Assembly: GCA_003427395.1 (NCBI GenBank)
Contig: BFEA01000065.1
Coordinates: 473,493-512,012 of the forward strand
Source: Chara braunii
Lineage: Eukaryota > Streptophyta > Charophyceae > Charales > Characeae
DNA length: 38,520 nucleotides
Direction: 5' to 3'
Shown piece after piece: positions 1 to 9,291 of this stretch (its first letter is position 1; every line of letters begins with the position of its first letter). The notes below the pieces were generated by a model, which saw only the letters and a list, made by a program, of their open reading frames with translations, did no database searches and was not told the DNA's origin. The translations under genes and the position numbers were made by a program.

Positions 1-710
1 CCCCCCCCTCCCCCCTTACCGGTCCCCCGCCCACCGACCACCGGAAGTCGCGGCGCGTATACGGCCACCCCAAAAAAAAATAGCAGGTTGAGGTACTGGT
101 GGTTTAAGTTGGAGGAGGGGAAGCTTGTGTTCGATAAATAGTTTTGGATGGGGTAGTAGACAGGTAGGAACCTTGGTGCTCGGTTCTCTTTATCCACGTT
201 AGGAAGGCAGTTGGTTTGCTAGAGGAGGGCGTGCCAGCAGAGTACTTTTGGTCCTTCGGGTCCGCCTGTCGGTTTAGACAGGGCTCAGATTAGACCGGTA
301 AGAATAGTAGGTTAGTACCTAGCCTTCAGAATTGTGGACTTCGGTATATCTCGGTGGTTAGGCTAGTTGTAGCTATTCTCTGGTTTGTTTGGCTTGATTC
401 ACGAATTTTTCTAGAAGTGGTTTCAAGACACCGGCCTAGATTTGGTCATTTATGTGCCTAGACTAGCCTACTCCAAAACCACTAGTACCTTTCCCGCGTG
501 GGAAAATAGGAAAAACTGGCTGTTTTCCCAAACTCCTAAAGATTTGGAGGTCGGGCCCGACGACGGCTGCCATTGATAAATCTGATCGGCGGCCGTCATT
601 TCGTTTCGGCCTCCAAAAAGGTCGGTGGCCCAACGGAGGCCCGCTATTTTCTCATTCGCCAATGGTACTAATGGATAACTCCGGGCGGAATTGTGGGGTC
701 CCCGACTCCG
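1..710. other. Unassigned flank, no gene seen
   Basis: This stretch starts with a C-rich run and has an A9 run near 74-82. I found no reading frame resembling a known family. Its last 40 bases (673-702) resemble, in inverted orientation, the 3' end of the neighbouring LINE, so part of it could be the 3' end of another LINE pointing the other way. The rest is unrecognised. Confidence 0.5.
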
Positions 711-797
711 ACTTTTTTTCTTCTTTTTTTTTTAACCTTCTTTTATTCCTTAAAATCCAATTTGGGGCCGGGGAACCCCACAATTCGACCCGGAAAA
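673..797. repeat. Imperfect inverted repeat of LINE 3' end
   Basis: Bases 673-702 read CCGGGCGGAATTGTGGGGT and onward on the plus strand. Bases 765-797 carry nearly the same sequence on the minus strand, where it belongs to the 3' UTR of LINE A. LINE B has the same motif at its own 3' end (about 8705-8735). The two arms are separated by the A-rich tail of LINE A, so two LINE 3' ends may meet tail to tail here. Confidence 0.55.
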
Positions 798-1149
798 CAA
801 AATTCTTCTGACGGCATCAGTCAGCTTAGCCTATGCTTCAGATGGGAGTCCTTAACTAGGACAAACACAGTCCCCAAGGACCTTGTCCTGCAATCCCCTC
901 TCTGAGCCTGATTTAACCAAACGTATCTTCCTAGCCTGAAAAGCCACACAAACCCAACACGTCGCAAAACCTGCTACCAACTGCTATTCTACTCGACACC
1001 TCTTAAACCACCTAACCCGGTGGATACACCCACTGACACTCCTTCCGCCTACAGATCCCTCTACCCGTCTCCTACGACCCTTGAACCTCGTAACCGAGAG
1101 CCCAGGATCCTTCCCTTTATTGCTCACACAACCATATAGAATCATTGAT

Positions 1150-4100
1150 CTAACTCGATCTTGTTCCTTACTACCTTCGTTATTCTTCCATCTCTGGCCC
1201 AGGTCTCTTTAAACCAAGCCAAACCTGGCCTCTAATCCCTCGTCCTGCCTACTTTCTTATGCCAGTCTGCCATTATCGACCTCTGTAACAACTTGGTGAA
1301 GGTCCTTCTGATCTGTTTGTTCGACCATTCCGTAGCCTTGAAGACTCTCTCATTCCTTTGCTGCCAAATTGCTGCAAACCCAACTGCTCTCGTCACCTGT
1401 GCGACATATCCCCAACCCTTTGATATGTTGTTGCCGTCATGCACCCCCCCTACTAGGCACCATTCTTTGGTCCATGGGAAGGCTCCTCCTGTGCAACTTT
1501 CCCATAAATTTTTCCACCATTCCCAAATTTTGCTCGACGCCGGGCAGTCCTACCAGAGGTGGACTATAGACTCAAAGGCCCATTCGCACCTCACACACTT
1601 CAGGTCCAGATCCATTCCATGTTGTACCAGCCAAACTGCGGACGATGTCGCTGCCAGAGAAACCAACCACAGTACCGTTGCTTGCCTTTGACAGGGAATC
1701 AGCTTCAGCTGCTCCCAGCAGCTTCGAAGATCCTTTTCAATCCGCTTCGGGTCTATCTGTAACAACTGTCCCCATCTCGTTTTTGCAACCACCTCTGGAT
1801 GTTTCGAAGGAATACAAAATTTGTAGCCAATTCTCTGAGTATAATTGGACAGGCATACATTCTCTCCTTGTCTCCCCATAGCCCTCCATTCCCATGTTTT
1901 CGGGTCTAGTTTCAGCTTAGAGACCGGTTTCCCGTGGGCTATGAGTTTCATTTCTTTCTGTCTCTCTTTCTGTACCAAAGGTACCACCCGTACCTAGGAC
2001 AGTGTGTTGCCTAGCCTAGGCTGTGTTTCTTCTTCTGTTGAGCTCAACACTCCTGAAGCCGAAAACTCCCACCTCTGAAACACTATTTTTTCGTCAGCCT
2101 GTGTCAATTTCAGTTCCCAGAGGCTGGTCTCCCCTTCCTCGTTTTGCACGTACCATGTGCCCGCTGGATCAACTATTTTCGGGGCCAACATAGCTTTCCA
2201 CTCTTCCGGTATAGCTTTAATTACTGCTTTTTTCTTCCTTTCAACATCTCTCACCTGACCCAACTTTTCTCTTAGTTCCTTCTTCGATTTCCAATCTTCT
2301 GCGAATCTGTCCCAGAGGTCTCTCACTCGCAGGAATCCTCGTTCAATTCACATTCTGCCAAAGCTCTGAGCTTGTTAATCTGCTTTGAACCAGCTTTCAT
2401 TCTTCGTGATTATACGTGGGTTCTCGAAGATTGGTTGAGACATAACTTCTACCTTCGTTGTCGGGGTTGTCCATACGTCCGGTCGAAGTTTCCTCCATGC
2501 CTGAATAATGGCTGCCCACAATGGCGACTTTACCTTCCTATTCTGGTATGAGTGCAGGATCAGGCATGTCCACATGTCCTCTGGCCTTGACAGGTTCCAT
2601 TCCGTTGCGAGAGTAGCTTCTGCCAACTGTACCCAATGTTGCGCAGGTTCCTCCAGGCTTGCTCTGATCACCCGTTTGATCAACATTGCCTCATTTTGCT
2701 TGTTTGGGTCGGTCATTCCTAATCCGCCTTCTTCCCGCGGTAGGCACAGCATCTCCCATGCTACCTTAGAGATGAAGCCCTCTTGGTCGCCCGTGAATGG
2801 TTTCCAAATAAACCTCGCCGCTCGTCTTCTTACGAGTTTGTACGTACAGTCTTTTATTCTTCTCACTGCTCCCACAAACCACAGTAATGCAAAAAGAGCA
2901 CCATTCACCACCATCGCCCTGCCGAACAGGGACAAGTGGGGAGCCCTGCCCCACGTGGTCAGACGTTGAAGAGATCTCTGCAACAGCAGGTCGTCCTGGA
3001 TTGCTGCGCAGTCCAACAACGATATTTGAACCCCCAGGAATCTTTCGGAATCGTCCTTCTCTATTCTTCTCATCCCCCACTCCACCGCTGGTTCAAAGTG
3101 TTCCGGAAGCAGATACACAGACTTGTGCCAGTTAATAGCCGCTTCCGACTTATCGGAGTACTCATCCAAACAGCTCTTTAATGCCTTCATCGATTCCTAT
3201 GCGTTCTCCGCTACTGCGAAAAGGTCGTCTGCCAGCGCCTTCACCTTGTACGAGGAAGCTCCCACTGGCATTCCTCTTATCTGCGGGTGTTCCCTTATGT
3301 TGTTCAGGACCACCTCGAACTGGACCGTAAACAGTAGAGGGGTCAGCGAACAGCCCTATCTCAGCAACCGTGTAAGTGGAAACTCCTCTGATTGTTTCCC
3401 GTTGATCATTACTGCAGCAGTAGAGTAAATGTACAGCGTCTTGACCCATGTGACAAAGTTCCGCCCGAAGTCCATCCACTTGAGTGTTGTGAGGACGTAC
3501 AACCAGTTAACTCTGTCGTACGTTTTCTCCAGATCAAGCAGTAGCACCATTATATTCAAATCCTCCCTCTGAACTGTTTCCAGCGTTTCGATGGCAGTAA
3601 CTATGTTGTCGAAGATCGACCGCCCTCTTACGAAGGCGGCCTGATCTACCTTCACCAACTCCGGCAGATACCGGCCCAGCCTCCTTGCCAGGATCTTCGC
3701 CAGGATCTTATAGGAGATGTTCAGAAGAGACACTGGTCTCGAATTTCGAATTTTCGTCCTATCCCCTTTCTTGAAAAGCACGGAGATTACCCCTTTGCAC
3801 ATGCTGACAGATCGTCTCTTCCCTTCCAACACCTGGTTGTAAATTTCCACCAAGTGGGCTCCTATACCTGGCCACAGCTCCAAGTACAGTTTCGTTGGCA
3901 TGCCATCACAGCCTGACGCTTTCCCCTGGCCATCACCTTCAGTGCTTGCAAGGCCTCTTCTTCTGTCACCGGTCTGTCCAGATCCAACTTCCCTTATCTC
4001 GAAATTTTTATGGAGGAGCTTGTCCAGTGGCTGTTTCCTTCGTATAGGTCCTCTGTCACTGCAGCGCCCTGTGCACGTAACGTGAGAATGTCCCTGAAGC

Positions 4101-5352
4101 AGAGCGCCGCGTAGTTACACATCTCCGTCAGTTCCTTTGCTGCAGCCATCCTCCTGTCAAAAGGATGTTGGAGTCCTCTCATTGGTGCTGCCATTCTGCT
4201 GGGTTGCAGCTTTTGGAAAGATTCTCTCGTCATCCGGTCATATACAACCACCCCTTTCACCTTCAACCTTTATGCCCATACTTCCGATTTCTCCACTTGT
4301 AAGTCATCCCAATCCTTCATCCGTCTAGCTCTTTCTTTGCCCCATACTAACAAGGATATCGGGTGTTCCTCCATCCTGCCTTCTGCGTACTCTATCTTTT
4401 TCTTCACATTCTCCTCTTGCTGCCTTCTCTGGTGTGCTAAGATCCGCGAGAACACACTCAACAAGTTCGAGAAAATCGTTATCCCTGAGTCCCACCACCC
4501 CACCAGCGAGTTATAGAGTGACTTTGCCTCTTCCCAGTCAGTCAAGAAGCGTCTCATCCAATCCCTCAGTCTTGGGTCCTCCAGGTTCTGCAGATTGAAC
4601 CTGAAGTAACCCTTACCCCTTACTATTTCCCTTGTTGTCAAACTCATAATGATGGGCTTGTGGTCCGTCATCGAAAGAGTGTCTACTCTGACCGAGTTTA
4701 CCCTTTTCCAAATCCCCTATGAAACCAGGAAGTAATCCAGCCTTCTGCTGATCACTCCTACTTCCGGGGGGGGATTCGAAAACCACGTGTTCCCTTGTCT
4801 ATCCGGGTTATTCAGTCTCTACGGGTCCACCAATTCTAGTCCTGACATTAGTTCCAACAATGCGTCTTTCTTCGGTGACGCCTGCTGACCGCCTTCTGGG
4901 TCATCTAGTGTAAGGTTCCAGTCGCCCACCACTATCGTTCTCTCGCACTGAGGGATGATGTACCATAATTCTTCCACAAAGATCCGTCTTTCTCTTTGGT
5001 CCGTTGGTGCATAGACCGTTGCCACTAGCCATTCCTCCCCTTCCACCTGAATCTTCACCCACGCCCATCTTCCCCAAAGATCGGCATAGAAGTCAATAAT
5101 TTCCGCTCCCAGGTTTCTTTGGATTACAATCCCTACCCCTGCTCTCGTGCCTTGCGCTGGTGACCACAGTTGCGGTCCATCCCACCAGCCTCCCAGCGCC
5201 TTTAGCTTCTCTTCCCCTAACTTTATCTCTTGTAGGCATGCCACCTGCACTCTGTTCACATGTAGCTACCTTTTCAATTTCTCTTTCGTGAATCCCCCCC
5301 CTGAGTCCCCCAAACCCCTCATATTCCATGATGCAATCTTGAGGCTACCCAT
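1150..5352 (-). pseudogene. LINE A ORF2 (endonuclease-reverse transcriptase), broken
   Basis: ORF2 starts at ATG 5352-5350, directly after the ORF1 stop. The N-terminus reads LKIASWNMRGLG, the first APE-endonuclease motif. QEIKL, YAPTDQ and GDWN follow between about 5230 and 4900. The reverse transcriptase lies at about 3900-2900: FKKGDR, SLLNISYKILAKILA, DLEKTYDRVNW (motif A aspartate) and KALADDLF (catalytic DD). Past it are the LINE thumb-like motifs FLGVQ and LPREEGGLG. The C-terminal zinc motif CVRCEWAFES...HLW lies near 1550-1600. The frame changes at least five times, and in-frame stops occur near 5260 and at 1232. The protein would nick DNA and reverse-transcribe the element's own RNA; this copy cannot make it intact. 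Confidence 0.88.
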
Positions 5353-7136
5353 CTACCTCCCTCTCCTCTGTCTGTTGGATGAGGGGGATTGCTTGTGTGA
5401 GGTGCTGGTTCCTTCCAGCCAGCTTGCTGTCAGGTAGGTGCGCAGAAATGGGGACAAAAGCTTCTTTTCCTTTGGAAGCTTGGCTTCCAGCTCTACAAGA
5501 AACTCTGCTGACTGCAGCGGTGGCACACCAACCCTGCGCAGATCCTGCCTCTTCTTGTCGGCAATCCATGTAAGTGGCAGTAGCCTTAGTCCTTCCATCT
5601 CCAAGAGCTTCAATTGGCCGATGACAAATCGAATGTCCAAGATTGGAATGAAAAGTTTAATTTTCTTTCCAGTCTCTGGATTATCCACAAACGGGCGCAC
5701 CATCAAGATCTCTGGGATCATGAGGAATTGAAATTTATCTTGGATCGTTGTCCGTAGTAGCGTGCCAATTGCTGTTGGCATAGGAGTTTCCGGTGACGAG
5801 ATTGACAGCAGGTTCGCGGCCATGTATGGTGCACTCCACCCTATGAAATGTATGTCGTTTCTTACCACTGTACAGAAAATCGGCAGAATTTTCGCTTCTA
5901 TGCTCTCCTATTGTCCCTTCACCAGTGCCACTGGAGCCCTCCTACGAGTCGTTTTGGAGCCTGGCGTGCCCATTATTTCTTCCCTGGCTTGGGATGATCG
6001 TGATGGTCCCGAATGTTCCTCTCTTAAGCCTGTTGACGAGACTGCGCTTCCTTCCCTACTCAATCTCCGCTGCTTCCCTGGTGTGATGTTCCCATTCCTT
6101 CTTCCATGAGGCTTCCCTCCTCCTATCTCTCCTGGCTCTGAGGCCATCAACCCGTCTAAATGTATGTTCCTCCTGTCCATGCCACCCGTCGCCGCTCTCC
6201 CTCCTTGTAATCCTTGTAGGTCTGCCCGTCTGTCTTCCGTGCCCCTCCCTCCATTTCTTCCCATTCCTTCTTATGCCGCGTGCACCCCAATCCCTGGTCT
6301 TGGTGTTACTGGTTCTTCCTGCTGTTGCTGATGGGATACTCCTCCCATCCCTCCTCCTCCTGACATTCCGGGTATCCCGCCCATCATCCCTTGAATGGGG
6401 CCTTGCCCCCAGGGTACACGAGCCCTTCCAACCACTCCTCGTGTTCCCCACAAGACAAAGGCTGACGCATTACCCATCGGCCCCATCGACATCCCCCATT
6501 GGTCATATGCTGCTGCTACGAAATGTGGATGGACATTCGGTGAGTAAATTGGATTATTATGGCTTGAGGCCATCTCGCTTGGCTGTAGTCGCGTTGTTGT
6601 TTCTTGGTCGCCTCCGATCCCGCTTCGGTTTGGTCCTAGCGGTCCAAGTGGTCCCTGGTACTCCGGTCGTCTGGCTGACGTGCCGCGTTGGCTTCCTTGT
6701 GGGTGTAACTCGCTTCCTCCTTTCTGTTGCTGTCCTTGATTTTTTCGGCACTCCTCATCTGAATGGAAGAAGGCTTTACACCTTCTGCACCTCGGAGTCT
6801 CTGACGATGCTAAGTTCACCGTTAGCGTATCGCCCTCGAATGTAACCACCGATATTTTGTTCTTCATATTTGATCTTGCTTCTGGGTCCATGTCAAATTT
6901 TAGATTGATCAACGATGGCTTCAATCGGTCTGGTTCAGGCGGGTAGGCTTTAACTACTGTTCCAATTGCCCTTTGTATCTGCGCTTCCAAGTAGAGCATC
7001 GCGTTGAGTGGCACTTGAACGGCGATCACCCAGAATGTCAAATCTTCTTCTCTCCTTCGCTGTTCCCGTAGTTGGGCTTTCGTAAGCCACGGCTTGAAGT
7101 CCAACGCAGATCTAGTATTCCCTAGTGTTAGGGCAG
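5353..7136 (-). pseudogene. LINE A ORF1 (gag-like nucleic-acid binding), N-truncated and frameshifted
   Basis: The segment from about 7130 to 6271 carries the motifs ALDFKPWLTKAQLREQRR and FWVIAVQVPL and a CCHC zinc knuckle CRRCKAFFHSDEEC (CX2CX4HX4C) at about 6789-6748. A Gly/Met/Gln-rich stretch follows, then a frameshift into a segment with TPGKQRRLSREGS (about 6100-6050). Another shift leads to the C-terminal domain 5868-5353, with VRPFVDNPETGKKIKLF, which matches LINE B closely. The layout resembles plant LINE ORF1 proteins (a DUF4283-like domain plus a knuckle), which bind element RNA. The first residues upstream of ALDF come from the adjoining repeat, so the true start is missing. The stop TAG (5355-5353) is immediately followed by the ORF2 ATG. 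Confidence 0.8.
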
Positions 7137-7300
7137 GCTCACACTGCGGTACCAAATCCGCAAATTCTTAAAAAATACGGAGGACTGATTTGGGGATATA
7201 GTGGTCGCGCGAGTCACACTGTGTCCCCAAAACTACCATTTCACGGTCGCGTTCGGGATCGCAGTGTGGATCTTGGGAAGTCGCCAGTCACACTGCGCCC
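7130..7300. repeat. CACACTGCG-bounded short repeat (MITE-like), copy 1
   Basis: The segment starts with AGGGCAGGCTCACACTGCGG and contains further CACACTG or CAGTGTG words near 7213, 7257 and 7288, some inverted. Its first 34 bases recur inverted at 24974-25007 with one mismatch, and weaker similarity extends about 50 bases further in. The internal inverted words (CACACTGCG against CGCAGTGTG at 7258-7266) suggest a small terminal-inverted-repeat element, but no target-site duplication was seen. Confidence 0.45.
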
Positions 7301-7328
7301 ACCCTTTTTCCCTTACCTGGTTTTCTGG

Positions 7329-7347
7329 TTTTTTTTTTTTTTTTTTT
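7329..7347 (-). other. T19 run, possible retroposed A-tail on the minus strand
   Basis: An uninterrupted T-run follows CTGG. On the minus strand it would be the poly(A) tail of something lying at higher coordinates, but the sequence next to it (7350-7460) is not recognised. Confidence 0.3.
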
Positions 7348-7465
7348 CGGCTCTCACTTTTTGCGAACGGGCATAACTTCAAACGTGGGTACTTGCGGGT
7401 TGTGTGAATCCCGGTGCTGTGGCGATGCCTGCAGTCCATGGCCAAGCATCGTGCCTATGTTATAG

Positions 7466-7690
7466 GGGGAAGTTCATTCTCTATATTGCACACTTCGAGA
7501 GTGTTGAGGCGATGCCCGCAGTCCATGCATCTCCCGATGCTACCAGCCTCCAGCCCTCACCGGTACGGAAATGCAGAAAGTGGCTGGTGCATCTGGCCAT
7601 GTTCTGGGGGGGAAGTTCATTCTCTGTATTGCACACTTCGAGAGCGTTGTGGCGATGCCCGCAGTTCATGGCCATGCATAGCGCCTATGC
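7466..7690 (+). repeat. Duplicated about 140-bp unit
   Basis: The words GGGGAAGTTCATTCTCT and TTGCACACTTCGAGAG, followed by GGCGATGCCCGCAG, occur at 7466-7527 and again at 7607-7670 with few differences. A diverged third copy is recognisable near 8255-8300 (TTTTGCACATTTCGAGAATAG). The intervening 7690-8250 shows no gene. Confidence 0.7.
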
Positions 7691-8250
7691 TACCAGCCGT
7701 TTGCAGTAGTGGTTTGGCTTTGCCCGGTCGCACCTACCGGTTGCTCGAGCGTTCATATCCAAGTGTGGCTATACAACACTTCCGTAATGAATCATGTGTA
7801 GTAGTGCATCCGGGTTCATGCAAACTGTTGTGTTGCCGTTCGCCTCATGAACTGTCTGCATCCGGGGATTGTGGCCGACATACTGTTCAGCCAAAACAGG
7901 GAACAAGAACCGAACAGGAACCCGAAGGAGGACAGGGCGGGACGAGGTAAGGGCGCAAGAGCAGCGGAAGCGGGCAGATAAGATGTGGAAACACACAAGG
8001 CACGGATATGGAAAGAAAGCGCCTTGTCAGGGCCGACGCACCTCCCAACAAAAGTCACGGTCAGGCAAAAGACAACACTCGGACTTCGAAAAACAAACAA
8101 AAAAGGGCCCACGCGCGTCTGACCGGCCCACGAAGTAACCCATTCACCTCAAATCCATATTTTCAATTGACACGGCGCCAATGGGCCTCGCTCCACTACT
8201 CTCGACATGCACAAAAGACAAAAATCATGGCGGTGCATACTTCCATGTTC
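7691..8250. other. No gene recognised
   Basis: Open frames here are short and match no family I know. The stretch is purine-rich from about 7900 to 8100. Confidence 0.4.
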
Positions 8251-8302
8251 TAACGAAAGATTCACTCTGATTTTGCACATTTCGAGAATAGTGGATCGAG
8301 GC

Positions 8303-8305
<3 letters not shown>

Positions 8306-8379
<74 letters not shown>

Positions 8380-8420
8380 TCTCTCTCTCTGCCTACGGTT
8401 TACCGGGCAGTTCTATTTGA

Positions 8421-8486
<66 letters not shown>
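8306..8486. repeat. Two long (TA)n microsatellites
   Basis: Alternating TA runs from 8306 to 8377 (72 bases) and from 8423 to 8486 (64 bases), separated by a 45-base non-repetitive segment that is one arm of an inverted repeat. Confidence 0.97.
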
Positions 8487-8489
<3 letters not shown>

Positions 8490-8530
8490 CAAATAGAACT
8501 GCCCGGTAAACCGTAGGCAGAGAGGGAGAA
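8378..8530. repeat. About 40-bp inverted repeat around (TA)32
   Basis: The arm at 8378-8422 (CTGCCTACGGTTTACCGGGC inside it) is the reverse complement of 8487-8530, with one mismatch at the outer end. The loop is the second TA run. The whole forms a potential cruciform of more than 100 bases with a self-complementary loop. Confidence 0.95.
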
Positions 8531-8581
8531 GAGGACAACACTGCCCGGTAAACCATAGGCAGAGAGGGAGAAGAGGACAAC
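8498..8581 (+). repeat. 42-bp direct repeat, two copies
   Basis: The unit beginning ACTGCCCGGTAAACC occurs at 8498-8539 and 8540-8581, with one G/A difference. The first copy is also part of the inverted-repeat arm. Confidence 0.95.
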
Positions 8582-8603
8582 AAACGAGGGGCTGTGACAA
8601 ACT

Positions 8604-8632
8604 GTTTCGTCGGAGTTTCACCGACTCATCAG
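8604..8632 (-). ncRNA. Hammerhead ribozyme core, 5'-truncated
   Basis: Read on the minus strand, the sequence is CTGATGA (8632-8626), GTCGG (8625-8621), the loop TGAAACT (8620-8614), CCGAC (8613-8609), then GAAAC (8608-8604) and AGT. This is the conserved hammerhead core with a perfect 5-bp stem II. The stem I 5' strand and the cleavage site should lie just 5' of it, but there the sequence turns into TA repeat after only TTCAGCCTC. The copy therefore starts within a few bases of the expected self-cleavage site. Hammerheads of this kind occur in retrozymes and Penelope-like elements; which one this came from is not visible. A related, decayed copy lies at 33084-33132. Confidence 0.65.
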
Positions 8633-8656
8633 GAGGCTGAATATATATATATTTAT

Positions 8657-8677
8657 AAAAAAAAAAAAAAAAAAAAA
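8657..8677 (+). other. A21 run next to the LINE B 3' end
   Basis: An uninterrupted A-run on the plus strand abuts the 3' end of minus-strand LINE B. It has the wrong polarity to be LINE B's own tail, so it is either a pre-existing A-tract at the target or the tail of another insertion. Confidence 0.5.
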
Positions 8678-9291
8678 CGTTTTTTATTATATAACCAATC
8701 TGGGCCGAGAACCCAACAATTCTACCCGGAAAGAACAAACAAAAGGGATACTGGCAGCATCAACCAGTTTAGCTTAATCTGCAGCAGTGGAGGTTCAGAC
8801 TAGGGACAGCTCCAGCCCTGACAGGCCTCTGCCCTGATTACTCTCTGATGCGCAGTTACCCAAAAAAAACTGCCTTCACAGCCTTAAAAGCCTAACAAAC
8901 CCACAAAAGACCTTATTCACCAACAATCACGTAAAAAAGGAAGCAGAGCAACACTAAACAACGAATAACGGGCAAAAAGGGAAAGATCAATGCCCAAAGA
9001 AAAAAGAAAGAAAATAAGAAAAAAGAAAGAAAAAAAGAAAATCAGACAACAACCACCCCTATTACCCCTTCAAACCCCATCACCCCTCCACCTTTGATCC
9101 TCTTCCAAACCTAGCATTGATATTATAATCGGGAGTAAGAAGCCTCCCTCTAGCCACCTAATATGGCGACCACCTCTAAATTCGACTCCAGCCTCCTCTC
9201 GAAGTCCCTCTGCCTGCCTCATGCGGCCTCTCAAAAACTGCCAACCGAGTGTCCTGGTTAGGGTCTGTCTTTTGCTAGAACTTCCCACTCT

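Larger units (their letters stand above)
711..7136 (-). mobile_element. LINE A, L1-like non-LTR retrotransposon, 5'-truncated, degenerate
   Basis: The element reads on the minus strand: ORF1 with a CCHC knuckle, ORF2 with APE endonuclease, reverse transcriptase and a zf-RVT-type zinc motif, then a 3' UTR of roughly 420-500 bases. The 3' end has an AATAAA-type signal (minus strand, near 745-750) followed by an A-rich tail seen as T-runs at about 713-733. The 5' boundary is about 7130-7136, inside ORF1: the first third of ORF1 and the 5' UTR are missing, and the sequence switches abruptly to a CACACTGCG repeat. Multiple frameshifts and stops show it is inactive. LINE B is its closest relative here. 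No convincing target-site duplication was found, which suggests a rearranged 5' end, not simple truncation on insertion. Confidence 0.9.
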
